From REEP01 sp964517265 (GTDB lineage: Bacteria > Pseudomonadota > Alphaproteobacteria > Rhodospirillales > Defluviicoccaceae): a DNA stretch of 60,896 nucleotides. Positions 1 to 9,342 of this stretch are shown here, in pieces. A program made the position numbers and the translations under genes. Location of the stretch: positions 1-60,896 of the forward strand of contig CAZFBS010000014.1 of assembly GCA_964517265.1 (NCBI GenBank). Direction: 5' to 3'. Within the stretch, counting starts at the first letter, position 1. Every line of letters begins with the position of its first letter. The notes under the pieces are model-generated. The model worked only from the letters and a program-made list of their open reading frames with translations, did not search any database and was not told where the DNA came from.

Positions 1-25
1 GGGGGTCCTGCGGACAGGACGCCCC
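1..25 (-). terminator. Hairpin at the left edge, downstream of the CAP gene
   Basis: A 6-bp stem (GTCCTG/CAGGAC) with a 4-nt loop is extended by GGGG/CCCC with one bulged base. It lies about 75 bp beyond the stop of the minus-strand CAP gene, so it could end that transcript. No T-tract can be judged because the window starts here. Confidence 0.25.
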
Positions 26-100
26 AGCCTCTGCGGTGCGGATCAAGCCTTCAATGGTCCGATCGCTCTTCTCTATGGCAATATGACGTAGCTGCGAAGC

Positions 101-1060
101 TCACGCCAACAGCGGGGTGGCGAAATCCAGCGTCCAGTAATGTTGATAATTGACGTTGCCGTTATCGTTGGCGAGGTATTCATAGCCGACTCCGACGTGC
201 TCCCAAGACGAGTTGAGCATGTTCTCGCGGTGACCCGGGCTTGCGATCCACGCGTCCACAACTTTCTGTGGGGTTGTCTGGCCGGCCGCGATGTTCTCTC
301 CGACACTCTTCCAACCATAGCTTTCTCTCGTGACACGCGTCGACACGCTAGAGCCGTCGGAACCGGTATGGCTGAAGAAGTCGTTGAAGGCCATGTCCTC
401 GCTATGCTTTTCCGCAGCTAGGCTAAGTTTGTTGTTGGCCGTCAGAGAATGCATGTTGTTCTGCGCCCGAAAGGCGTTAACCAAGCGAATGACTTCCGCC
501 TCGTACGCATCAAGACCAGTATCCGGTGACGGTTCTGGTGTTGGTGTTGGTGTTGGTGTTGGTGTTGGTGTTGGTGTCGGTGTCGGCGTCGGCGTCGGCG
601 TCGGCGTCGGTGATGGGGTTGGGTCCGCAGCGGAGTCCAACCGGATGAAGTCCAGGTAGTCGAATCGAGCGAACTCGCTCCCGTGTGCCTTGCCGAATAG
701 GCTGAACGTGTCGCCCTTCTCCAGCTTGATACTTTGATGAGTAACCTTCGTTGTCTGCGTATCGGCCGTGGGAAGACTTGAGCCGAGGTTCTTATCGAAG
801 CGGAAGGACGTTGATCGGCCATCCACCATCACGGTCGCGAGTGATCGGCCGTCGTTCTCGTCGAAGTAACCAACTTCGACACGGTAGGTACCGGGCTCGC
901 CGGCGAATACACCAGAAGCCTTACCTGTCGCACCGCTATAATGTCTCGTCGCAATGTATTGATCGGATGATGCGTTTGCCTTTGCCGAATCTTCTATGTA
1001 AAATCCACGAAATTTAAGAGATTCCGCTTCATAACGATAGCCATTCGATAGAATGTTCAT
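101..1060 (-). CDS. CAP (SCP/PR1) domain protein with N-terminal carbohydrate-binding-like module
   Basis: A 319-residue modular protein. Residues about 8-142 look like a CBM6/35-type galactose-binding fold (YEAESL near the start, then a YFDENDG strand). Residues about 147-178 are a Thr-Pro repeat linker. Residues about 184-318 form a CAP domain with His219, the GENIAAG motif (254-260) and PGHREN (275-280), matching the family's conserved cavity residues. Bacterial CAP proteins of this kind are usually extracellular, but no Sec signal peptide is visible; the N-terminus goes straight into the sugar-binding-like module. Export may use a leaderless route such as type I secretion, or the true start may differ. 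The function is not known. It is convergent with nothing and stands alone at the window edge. Confidence 0.85.
   Translation of the reverse strand: MNILSNGYRYEAESLKFRGFYIEDSAKANASSDQYIATRHYSGATGKASGVFAGEPGTYRVEVGYFDENDGRSLATVMVDGRSTSFRFDKNLGSSLPTADTQTTKVTHQSIKLEKGDTFSLFGKAHGSEFARFDYLDFIRLDSAADPTPSPTPTPTPTPTPTPTPTPTPTPTPTPEPSPDTGLDAYEAEVIRLVNAFRAQNNMHSLTANNKLSLAAEKHSEDMAFNDFFSHTGSDGSSVSTRVTRESYGWKSVGENIAAGQTTPQKVVDAWIASPGHRENMLNSSWEHVGVGYEYLANDNGNVNYQHYWTLDFATPLLA
535..612. repeat. Hexanucleotide tandem repeat encoding the Thr-Pro linker
   Basis: On the plus strand GGTGTT is repeated about six times and grades into GGTGTC and GGCGTC units, all 6 bp long and in phase with the CAP gene. They encode alternating Pro and Thr. 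Gain or loss of units would change linker length without breaking the frame. The two repeat sub-types suggest separate expansions. Confidence 0.9.
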
Positions 1061-1480
1061 ACCAAAATCCCTATTGCCGTACCACTATTCGAGATTCCAC
1101 CCATGTATTAATGGCAGTATTTCGGTTTCCTTCCTAAAACCTATAGGGTGAGTTATGAAGAAAACCTTAAGGGTTCCGTCACAGACGCGGCCCCTGCTCC
1201 CCCTACAGGCCTGATAAGGTCCAGACGGACGTCATGTACCCGGCCATTCTCAAGTCCAGTGTTAGCCGCACTCCGATTATGACGTTAGGGTAGATAAGGC
1301 GGGATCTTTAGGGTCGTTTTATGACCCAAATGGGGTAATTTGAGGACTTCGCTTGTGTGCGGCTGCGTTCAGCCGGGATACGCCGCTTGTCGCCGTCGCA
1401 TGGAAAGGTGAAGAAATGGCATCAGCGCCTGTTCCGCCCAACAGCAGAACAGGCGCTTGGTAACGCCGAAGTCGAATGAT
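1061..1480. other. Intergenic region between the CAP gene and glgX
   Basis: No gene is recognised in these 420 bp. The part nearest the CAP gene (about 1060-1160) is richer in A and T than its surroundings and probably carries the CAP promoter reading leftward. A GGGTC/GACCC hairpin lies at 1311-1327, and a stronger hairpin behind glgX at 1424-1457 is listed separately. Confidence 0.5.
1424..1457 (-). terminator. Candidate terminator of the glycogen operon
   Basis: A perfect 11-bp inverted repeat (AGCGCCTGTTC with its complement) and a 12-nt loop, starting 23 bp beyond the glgX stop. On the minus strand it is followed by a pyrimidine-rich stretch (ATTTCTTCACCTTTCC) but no uninterrupted T run. 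It is the only strong hairpin at the end of the six-gene minus-strand cluster. Confidence 0.5.
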
Positions 1481-3631
1481 TTAAGGCAGTTGATCCTCTT
1501 TCGGCTCTTCCTGCTCTTCCTTACGCACGAACAGGACAAACGAGCGGGAGGGCACTTCGTAGGTGCTTCGGTCGGCAAATTCGCCGCTGACGGCGAAATC
1601 CTCCGGGTTATCCGTGTCGAACACCAACTCCCAACCGAGCCCCACCTCCACCGCTGGCAACGTCCAAGAGATCGGCTCGTGATGCGCGTTCATAATCACC
1701 AAGAAGCTACGGTCCGGCTGAGCCTCGCCGCGGGACGTCAAATGGTACTCCCCCGCTTCACCGCGAATGAGGAACCCGATAACGTGAGCGCCGGGATTCA
1801 CCCAATCATGGCTTGTCATCTCCGCACCTTCCGGCCTCAACCAAGTGATATCCTGGATCTTGGTACCAGGTATGAAGCGGGTATGGAAAAATCGGGAGCG
1901 GTGGAAGACGATGTGTTCACGGCGGAGCCGAATGAGGTTGCGGGTGAACTGAAGAAATGCCGCATCGTCCTCGACATTCTGCCAGTCAAACCAGCTGATC
2001 TTGTTGTCCTGGCAATAAGCATTGTTGTTGCCCCCCTGGCTCCTGCCGAATTCGTCGCCACCGAGAATCATCGGCATCCCTTGCGACAGAAGCAAAGTCG
2101 CCAGAAGATTGCGCCGCTGTTTCGCGCGGAGACGCAGGATAGCGGCGTCCTTGGTCTCTCCCTCGGCACCGCAGTTCCAGCTGTTGTTGTCGTTGGACCC
2201 GTCCTTGTTGTCCTCGCCATTGGCGTCGTTGTGCTTGTGATTGTAGCTGACGAGGTCTTGCAAGGTGAAACCATCATGGGCGGTCACGAAGTTGACAGAT
2301 GCCCAAGGCCGCCGCCCGTGCGATTCGAACATATCACTGGAGCCGGTGATCCGGGTTGCCATTTCGGACATCTGCCCCTGATCGCCCTTCCAGAAACTGC
2401 GTACGGTATTGCGATAGCGATCGTTCCACTCCGCCCATCCAGCCGGAAAGCCGCCAACGCGGTAGCCACCATCGCCGACATCCCAAGGCTCCGCGATGAG
2501 TTTGGCTCGGGACAACGTCGGATCCTGACGGACCGCATCGAGAAACCCGGAGTGGTGATCGAAGGCCCCGTGCTCTTCTCGTGCAAGAGTGGTGGCAAGA
2601 TCGAAGCGGAAGCCGTCCACATGCATCTCCTCGACCCAATACCGCAAGGAGTCCGTCACCAGTTGCAGAACGCGCGGATGGCGCAGATCGAACGCGTTGC
2701 CGCAGCCGGTGAAGTCCATGTAGTAGCGCTCGTTGCCCGGCACGAGATGGTAGTAGGACGCATTGTCGATACCGCGGAACGACAACGTCGGACCCATCTG
2801 GTTGCCTTCCGCCGTATGGTTGTAGACTACATCGAGGATCACTTCGATTCCGGCGTTGTGCATGATCTGCACAAAGGTCTTGAACTCGCTGAGGCCGCCG
2901 TTGGATAGATAACTGTGGTGCGGAGCAAAAAACCCGACGGTGTTGTAGCCCCAGTAGTTGCTTAACCCCTTCTCGACAAGATGACGATCATCGAGGAAAT
3001 ACTGAACCGGAAGCAGTTCAATCGCCGTCACGCCCAATTTGTGCAGATACTCAACCGTGGCCGGGGCCGCCATGCCGGCAAATGTGCCCCGCTGGTGCTT
3101 GGGGATGTCGGGATGGCTCATAGTAAAGCCGCGTACGTGCACCTCATAGATGATGGTCTCGTGCCAATCGGTCCGCGGCGGCCGGTCGTCTCCCCAGGTA
3201 AACGCGGTATCGACGACACGGCATTTCGGCATCCAGCGGGCGTTGTTGCGCTTGTCAAAGCTGAGGTCGTTATCGTGCGCTCCGATCCGATAGCCGAAGT
3301 GCGCATCGTTCCACATCACCGGGCCAACGATCGTTTTCGCGTAAGGGTCGATCAACAGCTTGTTGCCGTTGAAGCGATGACCGTTCTGCGGATCGAACGG
3401 GCCATAGACGCGGTAGCCATAAAGCTGCCCCGGCCGCACGTCCGGAAGATAGGCATGCCAGATTTCGTCGGTATACTCCGGCAGGACAATTCGATGAGTC
3501 TCCTTGCCGCCTTTTTCATCGAACAGGCACAACTCGACCTTCTCACCGTTCTCGGTAAACAAGGCAAAATTGACGCCTGTTCCGTCCCAAGTTGCCCCGA
3601 GAGGATAGGGAGTTCCGGGCCATACACGCAT
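1481..3631 (-). CDS. glgX: Glycogen debranching enzyme GlgX
   Basis: Hydrolyses alpha-1,6 branch points of glycogen or limit dextrins in the cytoplasm (family knowledge, isoamylase-type GH13_11). The 716-residue protein has an N-terminal CBM48-like domain (about 1-150) and then the GH13 barrel: the nucleophile Asp is at about 344 in FRFDLATTL, the acid/base Glu at about 381 in LIAEPWDVG, and the third acidic residue in TAHDGFTL. Length is normal for the family. The ATG at 3631 is chosen over a TTG two codons upstream because AAGGA sits 7 nt before it. It is the last gene of the cluster, about 90 bp after glgB. The C-terminus ends in an acidic and Lys-rich tail (KEEQEEPKEDQ). Confidence 0.95.
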   Translation of the reverse strand: MRVWPGTPYPLGATWDGTGVNFALFTENGEKVELCLFDEKGGKETHRIVLPEYTDEIWHAYLPDVRPGQLYGYRVYGPFDPQNGHRFNGNKLLIDPYAKTIVGPVMWNDAHFGYRIGAHDNDLSFDKRNNARWMPKCRVVDTAFTWGDDRPPRTDWHETIIYEVHVRGFTMSHPDIPKHQRGTFAGMAAPATVEYLHKLGVTAIELLPVQYFLDDRHLVEKGLSNYWGYNTVGFFAPHHSYLSNGGLSEFKTFVQIMHNAGIEVILDVVYNHTAEGNQMGPTLSFRGIDNASYYHLVPGNERYYMDFTGCGNAFDLRHPRVLQLVTDSLRYWVEEMHVDGFRFDLATTLAREEHGAFDHHSGFLDAVRQDPTLSRAKLIAEPWDVGDGGYRVGGFPAGWAEWNDRYRNTVRSFWKGDQGQMSEMATRITGSSDMFESHGRRPWASVNFVTAHDGFTLQDLVSYNHKHNDANGEDNKDGSNDNNSWNCGAEGETKDAAILRLRAKQRRNLLATLLLSQGMPMILGGDEFGRSQGGNNNAYCQDNKISWFDWQNVEDDAAFLQFTRNLIRLRREHIVFHRSRFFHTRFIPGTKIQDITWLRPEGAEMTSHDWVNPGAHVIGFLIRGEAGEYHLTSRGEAQPDRSFLVIMNAHHEPISWTLPAVEVGLGWELVFDTDNPEDFAVSGEFADRSTYEVPSRSFVLFVRKEEQEEPKEDQLP

Positions 3632-3722
3632 CGTCAAATCCTTTATTCCTTGTGCGCTCGCAGCAACTGCCGTAGGCGGCTCGGCCGAGGAGCGCTGGTC
3701 ACGCGGAGCAATTCTTGCGGGT

Positions 3723-5930
3723 TTAGGGGTTGCCGGGCGTCAGCACGACTACTGCCAGCGGCGGCAGCGTCAAGTCGATGCAATGGCTGCGACCGTGACA
3801 TTCGATATCGTTTGCCATTACGCCTCCGGCATTGCCGACGTCGCTGCCTCCATAAAGCGCAGAATCGGTATTCAAGCGTTCGATATAGAACCCGCCCTGG
3901 GGAACGCCGACGCGATATCCGTACCGCACAACAGGGGTGAAATTGCAGACAACGATGGCAATGTCTTCCGGCGATTTCCCCCTGCGAAGGTAGGAGATCA
4001 CGCTCGCCTCGACGTCCGTACAATCGATCCATTCAAAACCTTGGACATCCGTGTCCCGCTGATGCAGCGCCAGGACCTCCCTGTAGAGAGTATTGAGATC
4101 CCTCACCAGCCGCTGAAGACCGAAATGACTGGGATCTTCCAACAGGTGCCAATCGAGGCCCGAGTCGTGATCCCATTCCCGCTCCTGCCCAAACTCACAG
4201 CCCATGAACAGCAGTTTCTTTCCCGGATGGGTGAACATGAAGCCGAAATAGACCCGAAGATTGGCAAACCGTTGCCAGCGATCGCCGGGCATCTTGCGGA
4301 TCAGCGAGCCTTTGCCGTGAACCACCTCGTCATGGCTGAGCGGGAGCACAAAGTTTTCGCTGAACGCGTACAGCAGCCCGAAGGTGAGGCGATCATGGAC
4401 ATACTTGCGGAAAATCGCATCCCGCTTCATGTAAGCAAGGGTGTCATTCATCCACCCCATGTTCCACTTGTAGCCAAATCCCAACCCGCCGAGGTAAGTC
4501 GGCCGCGACACCATCGGCCACGACGTCGACTCCTCCGCGATAGTTACCGCAGAGGGGTGCGACTGATAAATCACCTCGTTCATTCGTCTCAGGAAGCCAA
4601 TGGCCTCCAGATTTTCATTGCCGCCGTGAACATTGGGGATCCACTCGCCCGGCCGCCGGCTGTAGTCTAGGTAGAGCATCGACGCCACGGCATCCACACG
4701 AAGGCCGTCCAGATGATACTCTTCCAGCCAGAACAGGCCGTTGTTCAATAAATAATCGGAAACCTCATAGCGGCCGTAGTTGTAGATCAGGGTTCCCCAG
4801 TCCTGATGGCGTCCCTGCCTGGGATCGGAATGTTCGTAGAGGTTTGTTCCATCGAACCAGCCAAGGCCGTGGGCGTCGGTCGGGAAATGGCCCGGAACCC
4901 AGTCGAGAATCACCCCGATTCCGGCCTGATGACAGCGATCGACGAATTCACGAAACTCGTCTGGGCGACCGAACCGACTGGTCGGCGCAAACAGGCCGAG
5001 CGGCTGGTAACCCCACGAGCCGTCGAAGGGGTGTTCGGAGATGGGAAGGACTTCGATATGGGTGAAGCCCATCTCCTTGACGTAGGGGATCAGTTGATCG
5101 GCAAGCTCGTAATAGGTGAGGTAGGTGTTCCCCTCCGGATTGCGGCGCCAGGAGCCGAGATGCACCTCATAGATGGAGACAGGGGCATCAAGCGCGATCC
5201 CTTTTCCACGACGCTGCATCCAGTCGTCGTCATGCCATCGGAACCGTGTCATGTCGTAGACGATTCCCGCCGTCCCCGGCGCCTGCTCGCAAAAGAAGGC
5301 AAACGGATCCTGCTTGAGGGGAAGCAGTTCCCCCTTCTTCGACAGGATTTCGTATTTGTACAATGAGCCTTCCGGCAATCCCGGCAGGAAAATCTCCCAC
5401 ACCCCGCATTCGACCCGGAATCGCATGGCGTGACGCCGACCATCCCAGTTGTTGAAGTCACCCACCACGCTGACGCGAGCCGCATTTGGCGCCCACACGG
5501 CGAAGCCGACTCCCGCCACCCCTTCTATGGTCATCAAATGCGCGCCAAGCTTTTCGTCGAGGCGAAGGTGTTTTCCCTCGGCGATCAGATAAACATCCAT
5601 TTCGCCAAGGAAGGGCGGAAACCGGTAGGGATCTTCGATATCGTGCTCTCCAGCATCGGTCTCGACCCGCAGACGGTAGGGGAAAATCTGACCCGAGCGT
5701 TTGACCAACCCATCGAACAGCCCCGCTTGATGGACTTTCGGCAACTCCGCAACCACCGTGCCCTTCGCCGTTTCGACCACCTGAACCCGCTTGGCATGGG
5801 GGAGGAACGCTCGGACCACCAAGCCCTGCCCCTTTGGGCCCGGATGCATGCCAAGGTAGGAAAACGGATCCGGATGTTTTGCACAGATGATTTTTTCGGC
5901 GTTCGTTTCCGCCTTTCCCGAAGTCGTCAT
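3723..5930 (-). CDS. glgB: 1,4-alpha-glucan branching enzyme GlgB
   Basis: Forms alpha-1,6 branches in glycogen and, in the GlgE pathway, branches the linear maltosyl chains made by GlgE. The 735 residues comprise an N-terminal beta domain (about 15-115), a CBM48 domain (about 135-235) and the GH13_9 barrel. Catalytic Asp413 lies in LRVDAVASM and Glu466 in TIAEESTSW, with the SHDEVVHGK motif further on. These positions agree closely with E. coli GlgB. The ATG is preceded by GGAAAGC. It lies about 97 bp downstream of the treS-maltokinase fusion and 91 bp upstream of glgX, so it is probably cotranscribed. Confidence 0.96.
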   Translation of the reverse strand: MTTSGKAETNAEKIICAKHPDPFSYLGMHPGPKGQGLVVRAFLPHAKRVQVVETAKGTVVAELPKVHQAGLFDGLVKRSGQIFPYRLRVETDAGEHDIEDPYRFPPFLGEMDVYLIAEGKHLRLDEKLGAHLMTIEGVAGVGFAVWAPNAARVSVVGDFNNWDGRRHAMRFRVECGVWEIFLPGLPEGSLYKYEILSKKGELLPLKQDPFAFFCEQAPGTAGIVYDMTRFRWHDDDWMQRRGKGIALDAPVSIYEVHLGSWRRNPEGNTYLTYYELADQLIPYVKEMGFTHIEVLPISEHPFDGSWGYQPLGLFAPTSRFGRPDEFREFVDRCHQAGIGVILDWVPGHFPTDAHGLGWFDGTNLYEHSDPRQGRHQDWGTLIYNYGRYEVSDYLLNNGLFWLEEYHLDGLRVDAVASMLYLDYSRRPGEWIPNVHGGNENLEAIGFLRRMNEVIYQSHPSAVTIAEESTSWPMVSRPTYLGGLGFGYKWNMGWMNDTLAYMKRDAIFRKYVHDRLTFGLLYAFSENFVLPLSHDEVVHGKGSLIRKMPGDRWQRFANLRVYFGFMFTHPGKKLLFMGCEFGQEREWDHDSGLDWHLLEDPSHFGLQRLVRDLNTLYREVLALHQRDTDVQGFEWIDCTDVEASVISYLRRGKSPEDIAIVVCNFTPVVRYGYRVGVPQGGFYIERLNTDSALYGGSDVGNAGGVMANDIECHGRSHCIDLTLPPLAVVVLTPGNP

Positions 5931-6027
5931 GGCTCAAGCTTTCCTCGTTGCGCCCCGGATCGTTGAGGCTTCCGGGAGCATTGCTGATGGCCCCGGGTGA
6001 CGCCAACGGCTGTCCTCGAACGGTCGG

Positions 6028-9000
6028 TCAATTGGCCGCTCCGATTAACTGAAGCACGCCCCTTACCGGAATTTCCAGCCAGTCCGGCCGGTTGGAGGCT
6101 TCATAGCAGATTTCGTACAAGGCCTTCTCTAGGCAGAAAAGTGCCAGCAGCTGGTTGAAGTCCGTTTCGTCGCCAGGAATTGTTGAACACTCGGCGGTGC
6201 AGTCCCGGTAGGCGGCAAGGAAGCTTTCGATGGCAAGCGCCTCCCACTTCTGCACATCTTCCACCACCCCCTCGGACGGCGGGGAAACGCGGGAGTGCTC
6301 CCGCAGCACCGACCAGCCTGCATAGTTCAACGAGCGAACGATACCGGCGACATCCCGCATCGGAGAATGCTTGATCCGCCGCTCCTGGAGAGGACGTGCG
6401 GGCTCGCCTTCGAAATCAAGAATAAGGAAATCTTCACGGACGACGACCACCTGCCCCAGGTGAAGATCGCCATGAAACCGGGATTTCCGGATTTCCAGAT
6501 CCGTAGGCACCAGACGCTGGATGGTATCTTCAAGGTCCTGCCAGCGCCCAAGCAGATCCCGGACCTGTTCGCGAATGGGTTCGCTAAGATCTTCGCTGCC
6601 TGTGATCCGGCTGAGGGCCTCGCGCGCCTGTCCCGCCTGATCCCGGACTCTCCCTCCCCATTCTTCGAAATCGTCCGCGGTCGCCGGCTCCGCCAGGAAC
6701 GCCGGATCATCGGTTTCGATTGCCAGCGCCTGATGCAGTTGCCCGACCCGCTGCCCCAGGGTCGCCACCAGAGCGCGGTAGAGATCGTGATGATGCTCCT
6801 CGGTTTCTCGCTGCTCCTCGGGGATGACCTCGACTTCCTGCAGGTATCGGTTCAGGTAGTCGAGGGTGAACGTCCATCCGTCTCCTTGGTTGCGGACGAA
6901 CCGATGAAGAACCCCGAGCGCCGTCGGAACACCGTCCGCTCCCGTGAGTTCGATGCTTCCCAGGGTCGCGGGCGCGTTTTCGTAGCCGGCGGTGTCGGTC
7001 AGAAAACGGCCCATCTCGATTTCCGGATGTATTCCTGCATGCAGCCGCCGATACAACTTGAAAATCGCTTCGTCGCCGATGCAGACCGACGTGTTGCTCT
7101 GTTCACCCCCCATCCGGCGGATCTCGACATCAGGAGCAACCTCCAAGGCAGCAAGCGCCTTGGTCGGCCGAAACGCGATTTTCCCGCCGGCGGCGGTCTC
7201 GACTTCCTCTCCGTTTTGGATGGCGCGAAATACGGCTGCCGTGAATGGGGCGTCGGCAAGTCCGTCGTAGAGAACGCCGACGCGATTGGCCGTCCTTACG
7301 CGGGCGAGAGTGAACCCCTGAAGCCGGCCAAGTGGATCGTCGGTCGCGGTTTCCCACGCTGTCGCCAGGGACATCCCATAGGTCTGGGTCGTGTCGTCCG
7401 CCGTGGTCACATCCCAACAGCCGATCAGGTGGCCAAAGCCGCCATCCCGCAGCACAGCCTCGTCGCGAAGTTTCACGCTCCGGATCCCGCTGCCTTTGGC
7501 GGCGAACCATCGACGTCCCGGCAGGTATTCCGGCAGGATCCGCTGCGTCAGCGTCTCCAAATTGCTGCCCGCCAGCAGGCTTTGCCAGCCACGCGGCATC
7601 ACCAGCGTCTGCAGGTCCGGCAGCGGCGGCTCGAACGTGTCATGCCAAGCCGGCGCTTGGCTCTCGTCGGCGAGAATGAACCAGTAGAAGCCGTAGCCCG
7701 GCAGGATGATGAAGTAGGGCAGCTCGCCGATCGGTGGAAAGGCACTGCGCCCGAGCAGTTCGACAGGGACACGGCCGGCAAATGCGGAAAGACTCAGTTC
7801 CGCTGCCTGTGGCGCACGAGACATATTGGCCACGCACAGGATGGTTTCATCCTCGTGGGAACGAAGATAGGCAAGAACCTTGCGGTTGCCGGGATAAAGG
7901 AAGGTCAGCGCGCCACGCCCGAAGGAGAGGTGGGCTTTACGCACCGCGATCAGGCGCTTCATCCAGTTCAGGTGTGAGGTCGAGCGCCTTGCCTGGGCTT
8001 CGACATTAACGGAGTAGTAGCCGTAGATGGCGTCCATGATAGGCGGCAGATAAAGCCGCTCCGGATCCGCTTTCGAAAAGCCCGCGTTGCGGTCCGGTGA
8101 CCATTGCATCGGTGTGCGGACACCATTGCGATCGCCGAGAAACACGTTGTCGCCCATGCCAATTTCATCGCCATAGTAGACGATGGGCGTGCCCGGCATC
8201 GACATCAGCAGACTGTTGAGCAGCCGGATCTTGGCGCTGTCCCGCTCGAGCAGAGGGGCAAGTCGGCGGCGGATGCCGAGGTTGATGCGCGCCCGCTTAT
8301 CCGAAGCGTAGAACTGCCAGAGGTAGTCGCGCTCGCGGTCAGTGACCATCTCCAGCGTCAACTCGTCGTGATTGCGCAGGAAAATCGCCCACTGGCAGCT
8401 TTCCGGAATGTCCGGGGTCTGCCGCATGATATCGGTGATCGGGTAGCGATCCTCGCGCGCCAGCGCCATGTAGATCCGCGGCATCAGCGGAAAATGAAAG
8501 GCCATGTGGCACTCATCGCCGTCGCCGAAGTACGGGCGGACATCTTCCGGCCACTGGTTCGCCTCAGCAAGAAACATCCGGTTTTCGAAGTGGGCGTCCA
8601 GCCACGCCCTGAGGCGCCTGATGACGTCGTGGGTCTCGGCGAGGTTCTCGTTGTTGGTACCCTCGCGCTCGACCAGATAGGGCACGGCATCGAGACGAAG
8701 ACCGTCAACCCCGGCGTCGAGCCAGAACTTCATTACCGCGGTGACTTCATCGAATACCCGCGGATTGTCGAAATTCAGATCCGGTTGATGAGAGAAAAAC
8801 CGATGCCAGTAGTATTGTTGCGCGACTGGGTCCCATGCCCAGTTAGACACTTCCGTATCCAGGAAGATGATCCGGGTTTCCTGATACTTTTGATCGGTAT
8901 CGCTCCAGACATAGTAATTGCGATGAGCTGAACCCGGCCTGGCACGGCGTGCACGTTGGAACCACGGATGCTGATCGGACGTATGGTTGATGACAAGTTC

Positions 9001-9300
9001 GGTGATGACCTTCAAGCCCCGGCGATGCGCCTCCCGCACAAAAGTGCGAAAATCGCGCATCGTGCCGTAATCCGGATGAACATTCTTGTAGTCGGCAATA
9101 TCGTATCCGTCGTCGCGCAGCGGCGACGGGTAGAAGGGCAACAGCCAGATCGCGGTGACACCAAGGTCGCTTAGATAGTCAAGTTTTTGCGTCAAGCCGG
9201 GGAAGTCGCCTATCCCGCTGCCTGTCGAATCGAGATAGGCCTTGACGTGCAGCTGGTAAATAATGGCGTCTTTGTACCACAGCGGCTCTCCCGAACTCAT
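6028..9300 (-). CDS. treS: Trehalose synthase fused to maltokinase (TreS-Mak/Pep2)
   Basis: A 1,090-residue fusion of two consecutive enzymes. The N-terminal half (about 1-550) is a GH13_16 trehalose synthase that interconverts trehalose and maltose: Asp204 in LRLDAVPYL, Glu246 in FLAEANQWPED and the RNHDELTLE motif. The C-terminal part (about 570-1090) is a maltokinase that phosphorylates maltose to maltose-1-phosphate: HGDLHLGQ at about 943, followed by LDFEGEP, the kinase catalytic and metal-binding motifs. In mycobacteria the two activities sit on separate proteins that form a complex; fused forms are common in proteobacteria. It lies 42 bp after glgE. Its product is the GlgE substrate. 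Confidence 0.95.
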   Translation of the reverse strand: MSSGEPLWYKDAIIYQLHVKAYLDSTGSGIGDFPGLTQKLDYLSDLGVTAIWLLPFYPSPLRDDGYDIADYKNVHPDYGTMRDFRTFVREAHRRGLKVITELVINHTSDQHPWFQRARRARPGSAHRNYYVWSDTDQKYQETRIIFLDTEVSNWAWDPVAQQYYWHRFFSHQPDLNFDNPRVFDEVTAVMKFWLDAGVDGLRLDAVPYLVEREGTNNENLAETHDVIRRLRAWLDAHFENRMFLAEANQWPEDVRPYFGDGDECHMAFHFPLMPRIYMALAREDRYPITDIMRQTPDIPESCQWAIFLRNHDELTLEMVTDRERDYLWQFYASDKRARINLGIRRRLAPLLERDSAKIRLLNSLLMSMPGTPIVYYGDEIGMGDNVFLGDRNGVRTPMQWSPDRNAGFSKADPERLYLPPIMDAIYGYYSVNVEAQARRSTSHLNWMKRLIAVRKAHLSFGRGALTFLYPGNRKVLAYLRSHEDETILCVANMSRAPQAAELSLSAFAGRVPVELLGRSAFPPIGELPYFIILPGYGFYWFILADESQAPAWHDTFEPPLPDLQTLVMPRGWQSLLAGSNLETLTQRILPEYLPGRRWFAAKGSGIRSVKLRDEAVLRDGGFGHLIGCWDVTTADDTTQTYGMSLATAWETATDDPLGRLQGFTLARVRTANRVGVLYDGLADAPFTAAVFRAIQNGEEVETAAGGKIAFRPTKALAALEVAPDVEIRRMGGEQSNTSVCIGDEAIFKLYRRLHAGIHPEIEMGRFLTDTAGYENAPATLGSIELTGADGVPTALGVLHRFVRNQGDGWTFTLDYLNRYLQEVEVIPEEQRETEEHHHDLYRALVATLGQRVGQLHQALAIETDDPAFLAEPATADDFEEWGGRVRDQAGQAREALSRITGSEDLSEPIREQVRDLLGRWQDLEDTIQRLVPTDLEIRKSRFHGDLHLGQVVVVREDFLILDFEGEPARPLQERRIKHSPMRDVAGIVRSLNYAGWSVLREHSRVSPPSEGVVEDVQKWEALAIESFLAAYRDCTAECSTIPGDETDFNQLLALFCLEKALYEICYEASNRPDWLEIPVRGVLQLIGAAN

Positions 9301-9342
9301 CCAACACTTCTCCCTGCGCTTTCTTTGCAGACTGAGCCGCTA

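Noticed and set aside
535..612. Repeat array considered as CRISPR
   Set aside because: Hexanucleotide units without spacers, in phase with a protein linker; not CRISPR.
1457..2908. Plus-strand open frame of 483 codons over glgX
   Set aside because: Antisense to glgX; the translation has no protein-family resemblance and no ribosome-binding site at a conserved start.
6295..7977. Plus-strand open frame of 560 codons inside the treS-maltokinase gene
   Set aside because: It lies antisense to a gene with clear catalytic motifs. In GC-rich DNA long antisense frames arise from the third-position bias, and its translation matches no known family.
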